A stretch of DNA of 64,000 bases from Pseudomonas sp. C2B4 (GCF_013359695.1 NZ_JABFMU010000012.1:51191-115190); one strand, 5' to 3'. Positions 29,301 through 37,226 are shown, numbered from the stretch's first letter. Translations and numbers: made by a program. Notes: generated by a model from the sequence alone, not told the origin.

Positions 29301-29328
29301 AAAACCCGCCATCAGGCGGGTTTTTTTT
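29301..29328 (+). terminator. prtR terminator
   Basis: AAACCCGCC-ATCA-GGCGGGTTTTTTTT hairpin with an 8-T tail, ending the repressor transcript. Confidence 0.92.
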
Positions 29329-29379
29329 CGCCTGCGAAAAGGCGCCAACGCCTTTGTTTGCGGGCGTTCAATGCGTCAG

Positions 29380-29416
29380 TGCATTTCAAATGCATAAATA
29401 AATGCATTTGTGCATT
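29380..29416 (+). promoter_or_regulatory. Two upstream operator-like palindromes at the tailocin promoter
   Basis: TGCATTT-C-AAATGCA (29380-29394) is a perfect 7-bp dyad and AATGCA-TTTG-TGCATT (29401-29416) a perfect 6-bp dyad. They lie immediately upstream of, and touching, the -35 hexamer at 29415. With the spacer palindrome they make three related ATGCAT-bearing sites in 61 bp, the layout of a cooperative CI-like operator. Confidence 0.65.
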
Positions 29417-29443
29417 GACTGTATATGCATCCATGCATATTCT
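29415..29443 (+). promoter_or_regulatory. Tailocin promoter with palindromic operator in the spacer
   Basis: TTGACT (29415-29420) and TATTCT (29438-29443) are spaced by exactly 17 bp, a strong sigma70-type promoter. The spacer and -10 hold a perfect 18-bp palindrome ATATGCAT-CC-ATGCATAT (29423-29440). A repressor bound there would block RNA polymerase directly. Transcription should start near 29450. Confidence 0.65.
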
Positions 29444-29508
29444 TTGTCTCAAGCCGCTCAGCAAAGCGGCTCGAAACGAAGCTCTTTAGTTCCACCAAAA
29501 AGGCAGCG

Positions 29509-29619
29509 ATGAACCGGCCTCAACGGTTCAGAGGGTTGGCAACTGACCCGGGTGTGCAGCGTAAAGCACCAGAAGCAGTTATCCGGCGGGCAGGGACCGC
29601 GGTCGGAAGAACAATTTGA
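29509..29619 (+). CDS. Possible 36-aa leader peptide in the tailocin leader
   Basis: ATG at 29509 preceded by AAAAAGG (ribosome-site-like, 7 nt spacing). The product is short, basic (nine Arg/Lys) and matches no family I recognise. It may be spurious; its interest is that a translated ORF upstream of the leader terminator could influence termination. Confidence 0.2.
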   Translation: MNRPQRFRGLATDPGVQRKAPEAVIRRAGTAVGRTI

Positions 29620-29676
29620 ATGGACCCGTACCGCGCCAGTAGCGCCGAAAGGTCAACGCGAAGGACCGCATTACTG

Positions 29677-29703
29677 AAAAGCCCGACGCGAGTCGGGCTT
29701 TTT
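29677..29703 (+). terminator. Leader terminator before the tailocin structural genes
   Basis: AAAAGCCCGAC-GCGA-GTCGGGCTTTTT: 7-bp GC stem GCCCGAC/GTCGGGC with flanking A/T complement and T-run. It lies between the operator-filled promoter and the holin. Confidence 0.85.
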
Positions 29704-29779
29704 GGAATGCCTACCGACCATCAATCACTCAACAAGCGACATCTGAACCACACACATCAATCACCCCAGGAGGCGTGAC

Positions 29780-30130
29780 ATGACAAACGAGCAACAAGCG
29801 TTGCTGGACATGCCGATCTGGCTCGTCATCGTTCTCGCCCTGGTGGGCGGGGTGTCCGGCGAAATGTGGCGCGCCGACAAGGACGGCGCTCGGGGCTGGT
29901 CACTGCTGCGACGGCTGGCCTTGCGCTCCGGCGCCTGCATGGTCTGCGGCGTCTCGGCCATTCTGCTGCTGTATGCGGCTGGCGTGTCGATCTGGGCCGC
30001 GGGCGCCTTTGGCTGCCTTACGGCGATGTCCGGGGCGGACGTGGCCATCGGGCTTTATGAGCGCTGGGCCGCGAAACGGATCGGGGTTAGCGAAGTGCCG
30101 CCCCGTGATTCTCGCCCCGATCAGCAATGA
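29780..30130 (+). CDS. Phage-type holin (tailocin lysis)
   Basis: 116 aa, preceded by a strong GGAGG. Three hydrophobic segments (residues ~13-27 IWLVIVLALVGGVSG; ~52-69 CMVCGVSAILLLYAAGV; ~72-92 WAAGAFGCLTAMSGADVAIGL) and a charged C terminus (KRIGVSEVPPRDSRPD) fit small three-helix holins of the LydA type. It would permeabilise the inner membrane to let the endolysin reach the wall, though that enzyme is encoded 12.7 kb away at the other end of the cluster. First structural-operon gene after the leader terminator. Confidence 0.8.
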   Translation: MTNEQQALLDMPIWLVIVLALVGGVSGEMWRADKDGARGWSLLRRLALRSGACMVCGVSAILLLYAAGVSIWAAGAFGCLTAMSGADVAIGLYERWAAKRIGVSEVPPRDSRPDQQ

Positions 30131-30159
30131 ACCCTTCGACGCATGAACAGGAAGTTTTT

Positions 30160-30684
30160 ATGCCCACCCTCATCGAAAAACCTTCGCAGCTGTTTACGGC
30201 CATTGCCGCGACGTTACGCAACTCGGAGCTCGGAATCAGCGTCGGTAGTCGTGAAGACTTCACGGATGTCGGCGACCAGCCCTGGGTGTTGATCGCCCTT
30301 GAGCGTGATGCCGCAGATTGTCGTGGTCGTGATGGGCGAATTGCTCATGTACTGACGGTTTCGTTGCAAGCCGTGGTGCGTCCCGAGTCCGAAAACCCAA
30401 GCCTTGCAGCCTGCGATCTGACCAGTTTGCTCAAGGATCTGGTCACGGATAACCGATGGGGTCTGCCGGGTGATCAATGCGATTTGCCCACCAGCCTCGA
30501 CGCCATTCCGTCGTTATTTATCAAGGGCACAGGGCAATTCCCTGCCTGGACCCTGTCCTTCACCCAAGTGCTGTACTTCGGTCCACCGCTGCTGGACGAC
30601 CCGCTGGGCACCCCGAAATACGCCCGCACCTGGGAAGTGTCGGATATCGACGATCCGGACCAATACACAGAGCTGGAGGGCTGA
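30160..30684 (+). CDS. Putative tail terminator/tail-completion protein
   Basis: 174 aa from the ATG at 30160, which has AGGA 8 nt upstream; an in-frame ATG at 30127 overlapping the holin stop is an alternative (+11 aa). I do not recognise firm catalytic motifs. Size, a mixed alpha/beta pattern (ALERDAADCRGRDGRIAHVLTVSLQAVV, FPAWTLSFTQVLYF) and placement just before the baseplate gene V resemble the small tail-terminator or gp37-like proteins of Mu/P2-like tails. Function is inferred from position. Confidence 0.55.
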   Translation: MPTLIEKPSQLFTAIAATLRNSELGISVGSREDFTDVGDQPWVLIALERDAADCRGRDGRIAHVLTVSLQAVVRPESENPSLAACDLTSLLKDLVTDNRWGLPGDQCDLPTSLDAIPSLFIKGTGQFPAWTLSFTQVLYFGPPLLDDPLGTPKYARTWEVSDIDDPDQYTELEG

Positions 30685-30687
30685 GCC

Positions 30688-31299
30688 ATGTTCGATGCGC
30701 TGTTACGCCTGCAGCTTGGCCCGATCATCGAGCGTCTGGCCGAGATGGAGGCGGAGCTTGAAGACCTTTACCGACGTACCGACAGCCTGTGCCGAATCGG
30801 CGTATGCCAGGAAGTTGATGCGGCCAGCAATACATGCCGGGTCAGCCACGGTGAATTGCTGACGCCGGCTATCCGCTTTTTCAATCCCAGCGCCGGGGCG
30901 CAAAGCGAGTCGCGGATTCCCTCCGTGGGCGAGCAATGCCTGTTGCTGAACCATGGCGGCGGCGAGAGCAGCGCGCAATCCGTTGCGCTGTTCGGGCTTA
31001 ACGGCAATCAGTTTCCCCCGGCTTCGACCCAGGCTTCGCTGACGCGTCGCCTCTATCGGGACGGTACGGAAAGCGGTTACGACGACGCCAGTCATGCCTT
31101 GCACTGGAACAACGGCCCGGCGGCGTTCAACGGCAATCGCGAAGTGCTCGAACTGAGCATCGGCCCGGCGCGACTGGCGATGAGCACTGACGTCATCGAA
31201 TGGCAACTGGGGGCGGTCGGCCTGCGACTCGACGCATCCGGTGTGCACTTGAGCGGCCCGCTGGTGGATCACCAGGGTCGCGTGATCAGCACTGCATAA
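30688..31299 (+). CDS. Baseplate assembly protein V (central spike)
   Basis: 203 aa, P2 gpV-like. An N-terminal helical segment (IIERLAEMEAELEDLYRR) precedes the OB-fold (RIGVCQEVDAASNTCRVSHGELLTPAIRFFNPSAG, GEQCLLLNHGGGES) and a C-terminal beta-rich stretch with alternating hydrophobics (LRLDASGVHLSGPLV) that would form the membrane-piercing spike. Starts 3 bp after the preceding gene. In R-type tailocins this trimer sits at the tip of the tube. Confidence 0.9.
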   Translation: MFDALLRLQLGPIIERLAEMEAELEDLYRRTDSLCRIGVCQEVDAASNTCRVSHGELLTPAIRFFNPSAGAQSESRIPSVGEQCLLLNHGGGESSAQSVALFGLNGNQFPPASTQASLTRRLYRDGTESGYDDASHALHWNNGPAAFNGNREVLELSIGPARLAMSTDVIEWQLGAVGLRLDASGVHLSGPLVDHQGRVISTA

Positions 31300-31310
31300 A
31301 GAGTTTTCCC

Positions 31311-31643
31311 ATGATTGGAATCGATAGAAATACCGGCGCGACGGTCGACGACTGGCCGCAATTTGTGCAGCGCGCCACCCGGGCGCTGACCACGCCTCTG
31401 GGTACACGCCAGAAACGTCCGTTGTATGGCTGCGCCATCCCAGACCTGCTGGGTCAGAACCTCGGCGACGACTTGCTGATCCTGGCCCAGAGCCACGCCG
31501 CACAGGCGTTCTACAACAGCCAGAACGGCATCAGCGATTTCCAGCCACAGGTCATTGTCGCCAGTCGACACGGCGCGGGTTTGCTCCTGCGCTTCGCGGG
31601 TACCTGGAACAACCGCAATCAGTCTTTCGAGGTGGTGACATGA
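31311..31643 (+). CDS. Baseplate assembly protein W (gp25-like)
   Basis: 110 aa, gpW/gp25 family: MIGIDRNTGATVDDWPQFVQ at the start, the conserved loop TPLGTRQKRPLYGC near residue 27, and a C-terminal strand. It clips the sheath to the baseplate wedge and starts sheath polymerisation. It overlaps J by 4 bp. Confidence 0.92.
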   Translation: MIGIDRNTGATVDDWPQFVQRATRALTTPLGTRQKRPLYGCAIPDLLGQNLGDDLLILAQSHAAQAFYNSQNGISDFQPQVIVASRHGAGLLLRFAGTWNNRNQSFEVVT

Positions 31644-32635
31644 GCATGTTGATACCGGGTCAGAACCAGTTGGCCGAGCCGGCGATCGTCACGGTCGAAG
31701 CGTTCGAGGAGCTGCTGGCTGAATTCAAGACCTTTGTCGTCGAGTACGTCGGCGCCCGTGCTCCGCAGAGTGCGGCAAAACTGAAGGTCAGCCTGGAGAA
31801 CGAAAGCGAGTTGCTGACCCTGGCGCTCGAAGCGTTTTGTGTGCGCCTGCAACTGCACGAGCGCAAGTACAACGCCCGCATCAAGCAGATGCTGGCGTGG
31901 TGGGCGACGGGGAGTAACCTCGATGCGCGTCTGGCGGACATGGGGCTTGAGCGTCAGTTGCTCGACCCTGGCGATCCGGCGGCGTTCCCGCCCATTGCAC
32001 CGGTTTATGAAAGCGACGACGACGCGCGATTGCGCTACTACCTGGCTCCCCATGCACCCGCTGCCGGCTCGCGCATGCAGTATCGACGGGAGGTGTTCAC
32101 CCTCGGCGAGCGTCCGGTGATGAAGGTGGAGTCGGCCGAACCGGGCGAGGTGATGGTCACTTATACCTTCGCCCCGGATGGTTATGCCGCGCAGGTCAAG
32201 GATGGCAACGGACGGCGCACGGCCCCCGGCGAGGTGATGGTAACAGTGCTGTCACGGGAGGGGGATGGCACGGCTTCCGGGGCGTTGCTCGATGGGGTAC
32301 GCCAGCACTTCGAGCGACCGGATGTGCGACCGGAAACGGATCGGGTCACGGTGCAGGGCGCCCACATCAAGGACTACAAGATCCGGGTGGTCGCCAGGAT
32401 CAACGCCGGCCCTGACTCGGGACTGACGAAAGTCGCCGCGCAACAGCAGTTGCAAGCCTATGCCGACAGCTGTCATCGCCTCGAAGGACGGGTCGATCCG
32501 AGCTGGATCGACTACACGCTGCACAACGCCGGCGCGGTTCAGCTTGAAATTCTCGAACCGCTGGAGCCGATTGTGACGACGGCCTTCGAGGCACCTTACT
32601 GCACCGGCATCGACGTGGAGGTGCTCACGCTATGA
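31640..32635 (+). CDS. Baseplate J protein
   Basis: 331 aa, gpJ family wedge protein. Typical length and mid-region MLAWWATGSNLDARLADMGLERQ followed by the VEVVSRE-type repeat (EVMVTVLSREGDGTASGALLDGVRQHFERPDVRPETDRV). It overlaps both neighbours (W and I) by 4 bp, so the V-W-J-I block is translationally coupled. Confidence 0.92.
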   Translation: MSMLIPGQNQLAEPAIVTVEAFEELLAEFKTFVVEYVGARAPQSAAKLKVSLENESELLTLALEAFCVRLQLHERKYNARIKQMLAWWATGSNLDARLADMGLERQLLDPGDPAAFPPIAPVYESDDDARLRYYLAPHAPAAGSRMQYRREVFTLGERPVMKVESAEPGEVMVTYTFAPDGYAAQVKDGNGRRTAPGEVMVTVLSREGDGTASGALLDGVRQHFERPDVRPETDRVTVQGAHIKDYKIRVVARINAGPDSGLTKVAAQQQLQAYADSCHRLEGRVDPSWIDYTLHNAGAVQLEILEPLEPIVTTAFEAPYCTGIDVEVLTL

Positions 32636-33267
32636 GTGACCCACAACATCGACCAAGCCTTTTGCCAGCCAACAGCTCGGCGCTGGAAAAAGCCCTGGAT
32701 CTCGGGTTCGGCATCTTGCTTGATCGCATTGAACCGCCGTTCCCCGAGTTGATGAACCCGACCGACACACCCGCGGCGTTTCTCCCGTACCTCGCGGCGG
32801 ATCGGGGTGTCAGCGAGTGGAGCACCGACGCGGCCGAAGCGGAAAAGCGCTTGACCGTTGAACTTGCCTGGCCCACGGCGCGTCAGGCCGGCACACGACA
32901 GGCGCTGGAAAATGCAGCCAAGGGCTTGCGCCTGATACCCGAAGTGCGCGCTTGGTACGAGCAGATACCGCCGGGTCAGCCCTACAGCTTTTCCGTCAGG
33001 GCGTTCACCGAACAGCCTTACAGCGAAGACATCGATGCACGTCTTGATCGACGCCTGGCGGATGCCAAAAGCGAACGCGACACCTTGTCAGTGTCTGTCG
33101 GCTTGAGTGCCTTCGGTCGTCACGTGATTGGCGCGGCGACGGTGTGCGGCGAGCTGACCACGGTTTATCCCGTCGTCATCGAAGGGCTGGAAACCTCAGG
33201 CGAGGCCTTTATGGCTGCCGGAATCTACACCGTCGAAACATCCACTATTTATCCTCAGGGGGCCTGA
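32632..33267 (+). CDS. Tail protein I (baseplate-fibre connector)
   Basis: 211 aa, P2 gpI family. The characteristic N terminus LLPANSSALEKALDLGFG and the AFLPYLAADRGVSEWSTDAAEAEKR segment (residues ~44-66) are present. It connects the baseplate wedge to the tail fibre, whose gene starts on the next base. Confidence 0.9.
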   Translation: MSDPQHRPSLLPANSSALEKALDLGFGILLDRIEPPFPELMNPTDTPAAFLPYLAADRGVSEWSTDAAEAEKRLTVELAWPTARQAGTRQALENAAKGLRLIPEVRAWYEQIPPGQPYSFSVRAFTEQPYSEDIDARLDRRLADAKSERDTLSVSVGLSAFGRHVIGAATVCGELTTVYPVVIEGLETSGEAFMAAGIYTVETSTIYPQGA

Positions 33268-35259
33268 ATGGCTGACTATTACACCCTGCTCACGAATGCA
33301 GGGATTGCCTACGAAACCGCCTGCAAGGCGGCGGGCGTGCCGATCAAACTGTCGCAGATTTCGGTCGGTGACGGCGCTGGCGCAATCTACAACCCGGCGG
33401 CCACTGACACTGCGCTCAAGCGCGAAGTCTGGCGCGGGCCGCTCAATGCACTGTTCCAGGACGAGAAAAATCCGAGCTGGTTGTTGGCAGAAGTCACGAT
33501 TCCGCCCGAAGTCGGCGGCTGGTATGTGCGCGAGGCCGGGCTGTGGACGGACACCGGTATTCTCTACGCCATCGTCAAATACCCGGAGTCGTTCAAGCCG
33601 GTATTGGCGACGTCGGGGTCGGGGAAAGAGTTCTACATTCGTTCGATTTTCGAGACCAGCAATGCGGCGTTGGTAACCTTGTTGATTGATGACACGGTGG
33701 TCAAGGCGACGCGGGCCTGGGTGACTTCCTATGTCGCTGACGAGCTCGCAAAACTCGACAACAAGCAGTCTGTGAGGGTGGCAACCACAAACAACATCGT
33801 TTTAACCGGGGCACAAACAATCGACGGTGTGGCTGTTATCGCTGGAGATAGGGTACTGGTTAAAAACCAGGCATCGGCAAAAGACAATGGTTTGTACGTT
33901 GTAGCTAATGCTGCATGGATGCGTTCTGAGGATGCCAATACCAATGCAGAGGTGACCTCGGCCTTGCAGGTTTCGGTTGAGCAGGGGACAACGCAGGCTG
34001 ACAGTCGTTGGCAACTCGTGACAGATGGCGTGATTGTGCTGGGTACCACGGCATTGATTTTTCAGAACGTCACCTACGGTTTCGCTCCATTGGCATCGCC
34101 AGCCTTGGTGGGTGTTCCAACAGCTCCAACGGCAGCGCCTGGCGCGAACTCCACACAGATCGCTACTACGGGCTTTGTCCAGCAGGAAATAGCCGCTGAC
34201 TTGGCCACGGCAGCACCGTTGATGGATGGCGCAGCGGCGGTCGGAACGAGCACCAAACTGACGCGTGAGGACCATCGGCACCCCACGGATACGTCGCGAG
34301 CGCCATTGGCGAGTCCAGCGCTGACCGGCATTCCCACCGCACCGACGGCTGCTGCAGGCACCAATACCACGCAAATTGCGACTACTGCGTTTATTCAGTC
34401 GGCCGTCGCTGCGTTGGTGGCCTCTTCGCCGGCTGCGCTGGACACCCTGAGCGAATTGGCAACGGCGCTGGGCAATGACCCGAACTTTGCCACCACCATG
34501 ACCAACCAACTGGCGACCAAGGCGCCGTTGGCTTCGCCAGCGCTGACCGGTACGCCGACTGCGCCGACGCCGGGTCGGTTTGACACGACCACCAAGCTGG
34601 CCACCATGGCGGCGGTCCAGGCGCGTGGGCTTCAGTACTCCAGTGTGACTGCAACCGCGAGTACGTTGACCGGCGTTCTGGCACATGTTGGTGGAATCGT
34701 GCATTTCTCATGCTTTACTGCATCGTCCTATAGCCTACCCGACTCGGTTGTGAATTCTTTGCCGGCTGGCGCTACGGTTCGGATTCAGAACTGGTCGCCC
34801 TCGGTTGCAATTACTTTGACCGTCCAAGGCACGGACAAGATGCAGGAAACAATCAGCGTCGGCACGCCTTCGAGCACCGCCAGGACTATCCCGGCGGACA
34901 CCTATGTCGACGCCATACATCTCGGTACCGGAACATGGTTGCTGACTGGTACGGGGATGATGGGAAAAACCACTTTATTTGCGAGTTCGCAAACTTCCAA
35001 TGGCTGGCAAAAACTTCCGAACGGTTTGATCTTGCAATGGTGTCAGTCGGCGTACGTTACTGCCGGCGGCTCGGGCAGCGTTGCATTTCCGATTGTGTTC
35101 CCCAATGCCTGCATTTTTGCAATCGCTGCCCCCTTAGGTTTCAGCGCCAGCACATCTTCCGGCAATGTTGTTGCGGGTGACGTGTCGCCGTCAGGCATGA
35201 CCCTATACAACTGGGGGCCAATCACTGCACCGGCCAAAATTTTCGCCATCGGTGGTTAA
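33268..35259 (+). CDS. Tail fibre protein (mosaic, receptor-binding)
   Basis: 663 aa. The N-terminal ~160 residues are the conserved baseplate-attachment domain (MADYYTLLTNAGIAYETACK ... WYVREAGLW). Then comes a domain seen in many phage fibres (NIVLTGAQTIDGVAVIAGDR). Three ~33-residue shaft repeats starting PLASPAL(V/T)G at residues ~273, 345 and 419 each end in a TQIATT-like motif. A C-terminal beta-rich gp53-like domain (NGWQKLPNGLILQWCQ ... FPIVFPN) is the likely receptor-binding tip that sets killing spectrum. The central and C-terminal parts look lower in GC than the attachment domain, consistent with domain exchange. Confidence 0.9.
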   Translation: MADYYTLLTNAGIAYETACKAAGVPIKLSQISVGDGAGAIYNPAATDTALKREVWRGPLNALFQDEKNPSWLLAEVTIPPEVGGWYVREAGLWTDTGILYAIVKYPESFKPVLATSGSGKEFYIRSIFETSNAALVTLLIDDTVVKATRAWVTSYVADELAKLDNKQSVRVATTNNIVLTGAQTIDGVAVIAGDRVLVKNQASAKDNGLYVVANAAWMRSEDANTNAEVTSALQVSVEQGTTQADSRWQLVTDGVIVLGTTALIFQNVTYGFAPLASPALVGVPTAPTAAPGANSTQIATTGFVQQEIAADLATAAPLMDGAAAVGTSTKLTREDHRHPTDTSRAPLASPALTGIPTAPTAAAGTNTTQIATTAFIQSAVAALVASSPAALDTLSELATALGNDPNFATTMTNQLATKAPLASPALTGTPTAPTPGRFDTTTKLATMAAVQARGLQYSSVTATASTLTGVLAHVGGIVHFSCFTASSYSLPDSVVNSLPAGATVRIQNWSPSVAITLTVQGTDKMQETISVGTPSSTARTIPADTYVDAIHLGTGTWLLTGTGMMGKTTLFASSQTSNGWQKLPNGLILQWCQSAYVTAGGSGSVAFPIVFPNACIFAIAAPLGFSASTSSGNVVAGDVSPSGMTLYNWGPITAPAKIFAIGG

Positions 35260-35316
35260 GCCTTTACCCCTTTTATTATTGTACAGATGGGGGGCGAGTC
35301 CCCCAGTGAGGTGCAT

Positions 35317-35748
35317 GTGGCAATTTATGCGAGCTTCTCAAAAAGCGGTTTTTGGGACGACACATTTGGACCGATGCCAGATGATGGTTTTTTCATCACT
35401 GATGAACTGCATAGGCAGTACCTGGAAGAGCAGGCAATGGGGAAAATCATTGACTTCTCTACTAGCCCGCCGTCGCTGGCGGAGCGCGCGCGCGTGGAAG
35501 TTACTTATGAACAATTGATTGGCATCGAGCGCCGTTGGCGCAACGGAACATTGGCGATCACGGACTGCGTTGTAACCCGCCAACGCGATGAACTGGAGCA
35601 AGGTACCGCAACTACGCTCACCGCCGAGCAATACCTCGATCTGCAAGTCTACCGCCGAAAATTAAGGGACTGGCCTCAAACGACGGGGTTTCCTGAAGCG
35701 GATCAGCGTCCGGTCGCGCCTCCGTGGCTGACCAAGCAAGAACAATAA
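35317..35748 (+). CDS. Tail fibre assembly chaperone
   Basis: 143 aa if translation begins at GTG 35317 (VAIYASFSKSGFWDD), which has GAGG 5-6 nt upstream; an in-frame ATG at 35287 would add 10 residues encoded by a G-run/C-run. The C-terminal half (LTAEQYLDLQVYRRKLRDWPQTTGFP) is the usual signature of phage tail assembly chaperones, which help fold and trimerise the cognate fibre encoded immediately upstream. Expected to be exchanged together with the fibre tip. Confidence 0.85.
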   Translation: MAIYASFSKSGFWDDTFGPMPDDGFFITDELHRQYLEEQAMGKIIDFSTSPPSLAERARVEVTYEQLIGIERRWRNGTLAITDCVVTRQRDELEQGTATTLTAEQYLDLQVYRRKLRDWPQTTGFPEADQRPVAPPWLTKQEQ

Positions 35749-35774
35749 ACGCCCCGCACCGCTGGGGCGTTTTC
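35748..35774 (+). terminator. First internal tailocin terminator
   Basis: AACGCCCC-gcaccgct-GGGGCGTT followed by TTCTTTT, starting one base before the chaperone stop ends. Confidence 0.8.
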
Positions 35775-35804
35775 TTTTCCACCAAACCCAGAAAAACACA
35801 CAAC

Positions 35805-35827
35805 AGCCCCTTATCCAAGGGGCTTTT
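35805..35827 (+). terminator. Second internal tailocin terminator
   Basis: AGCCCC-ttatccaa-GGGGCT followed by TTTT, 20 bp upstream of the start of the next gene. No promoter is obvious between it and that gene. Confidence 0.75.
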
Positions 35828-35847
35828 TCATTCATGGAGAAACAAAA

Positions 35848-36057
35848 ATGGCAGAACGCCAAACCTACACCGTACTGCGCCCATTCCCCACCGGGGGTGG
35901 TCACTGGTCGAGCCTCGGCCAGGAACTGCAACTGCTCGACGTGGAGGCCAATGCGTTGCGCAGCGCCGGTCGCCTGGAACTGAAAAAAACCGAGGCTGCC
36001 GAGTCGGCCTCTCCATCCATCGCGGCCAAGAAGGCCGCTGCCAAGAAGGCTGAATAA
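35848..36057 (+). CDS. Small DUF2635-like protein preceding the sheath
   Basis: 69 aa, preceded by GGAG at 35837-35840. The N-terminal part (TYTVLRPFPTGGGHWSSLGQELQLLDVEANAL) looks like the DUF2635-type small proteins found next to sheath genes of Mu-like and other contractile tails. The C terminus is a low-complexity Ala/Lys tail (AAKKAAAKKAE). Function unknown. Ends 2 bp before the sheath gene. Confidence 0.7.
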   Translation: MAERQTYTVLRPFPTGGGHWSSLGQELQLLDVEANALRSAGRLELKKTEAAESASPSIAAKKAAAKKAE

Positions 36058-36059
36058 CC

Positions 36060-37226
36060 ATGGCTGAGGTTTTGAACTTCGAGCACAACGGCATCACCGT
36101 CAATGCCACTGAATCCCCCGAGGCCATGGGTGGCCTGGGTGACAACGTCATCGGTCTGATCGGCACCGCGCCGAAGGCCGATCCGCTGATTCCGCGCAAC
36201 GCACCGTTTCGCATCAACAGCTTCACCACCCAGGCGCTGCTGGACCCGACCGGCAGCGAAGAGGGCACTCTGTTTCACGCGGTGTTCCAGATCCTGAAAG
36301 TGGTCAAGGTGCCGGTTTATGTGGTCATCGTCGAAGAGGGCGACACCCCGGCCGATACGCTGAACAACGTCATCGGCGGCATCGATCCATTGACCGGTCG
36401 CAAGCTCGGTCTCGCGGCGTTGAGCGGTGTGGCCGAGGACCTGACCATCATCGGTGCACCTGGCTTCACCGGTACCAAAGCGGTGGCCAGCGAGTTTGCT
36501 TCGTTTGGCAAACGCATCAAGGCTCGGGTGGTGCTTGACGGCAAAGACGCCGCAGTCGCCGATCAGGTGACGTATAGCCAGGAACTGGGTGGCGCGGAGC
36601 TGGGCTTCGACCGCTGCCTGCTGGTGCACAACATGCCGTCGGTGTACTCCAAGGCGGCGAAGAAAAACGTCTTCCTGTCGCCTTCAAGCCTGGCCATCGC
36701 GGCGCTGGCCAAGGTCAAGCAATGGGAGAGTCCGGGCAATCAGGTGACCTACGCCGAGGACGTTTCGCGGGTGGTGGAATACAACATCCTCGACACCTCC
36801 ACCGAGGGCGATCTGCTCAACCGCTACGGCATCAGCTACTACGCCCGCACCATCCTCGGCGGCTTCTCGCTGCTGGGTAACCGCTCGATCACCGGCAAGT
36901 TCATCAGCTACGTCGGCCTCGAAGACGCGATCAGCCGCAAGCTGGTCAAGGCCGGCCAGAAAGCCATGGCCAAGAACCTGACCAAGTCGTTCATGGATCA
37001 GGAGGTCAAGCGCATCAACGACTGGCTGCAAACCCTTGTCGCCGACGAAACCATTCCTGGCGGCAGCGTGTACCTGCACCCGGAACTGAACTGCGTCGAG
37101 AAGTACAAGAACGGCACCTGGTACGTGGTCATCGACTACGGCCGCTACGCGCCAAATGAACACATGGTTTATCAACTCAATGCCCGCGATGAAATCATCG
37201 AGCAGTTCCTGGAGGACGTTCTCTAA
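36060..37226 (+). CDS. Contractile tail sheath protein
   Basis: 388 aa, gpFI family sheath. N terminus AEVLNFEHNGITVNATESPE, the core VVKVPVYVVIVEEGD near residue 80, and the highly conserved C-terminal domain (YLHPELNCVEKYKNGTWYV, then APNEHMVYQLN). Its polymer contracts to drive the tube through the target envelope. It shares one base with the tube gene (TAATG). Confidence 0.95.
   Translation: MAEVLNFEHNGITVNATESPEAMGGLGDNVIGLIGTAPKADPLIPRNAPFRINSFTTQALLDPTGSEEGTLFHAVFQILKVVKVPVYVVIVEEGDTPADTLNNVIGGIDPLTGRKLGLAALSGVAEDLTIIGAPGFTGTKAVASEFASFGKRIKARVVLDGKDAAVADQVTYSQELGGAELGFDRCLLVHNMPSVYSKAAKKNVFLSPSSLAIAALAKVKQWESPGNQVTYAEDVSRVVEYNILDTSTEGDLLNRYGISYYARTILGGFSLLGNRSITGKFISYVGLEDAISRKLVKAGQKAMAKNLTKSFMDQEVKRINDWLQTLVADETIPGGSVYLHPELNCVEKYKNGTWYVVIDYGRYAPNEHMVYQLNARDEIIEQFLEDVL

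Larger units (their letters stand above)
29450..29703 (+). ncRNA. Tailocin leader RNA ending in an intrinsic terminator
   Basis: From the predicted start (~29450) the transcript begins with a 7-bp hairpin (AGCCGCT-cagcaa-AGCGGCT, 29452-29471). It runs ~230 nt and meets the intrinsic terminator at 29677-29703, 76 bp before the holin gene. A 36-codon frame (29509-29619, MNRPQRFRGLATDPG, preceded by AAAAGG) is the only possible peptide and has no recognisable family. The leader may be an attenuator, an antitermination target, or an independent small RNA. No second promoter is obvious between 29704 and 29779. Confidence 0.5.

Noticed and set aside
34084..34620. Fibre repeats as a CRISPR array or VNTR
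   Set aside because: The repeat units are 72-74 codons apart, diverged at the DNA level and in frame; they are protein shaft repeats.
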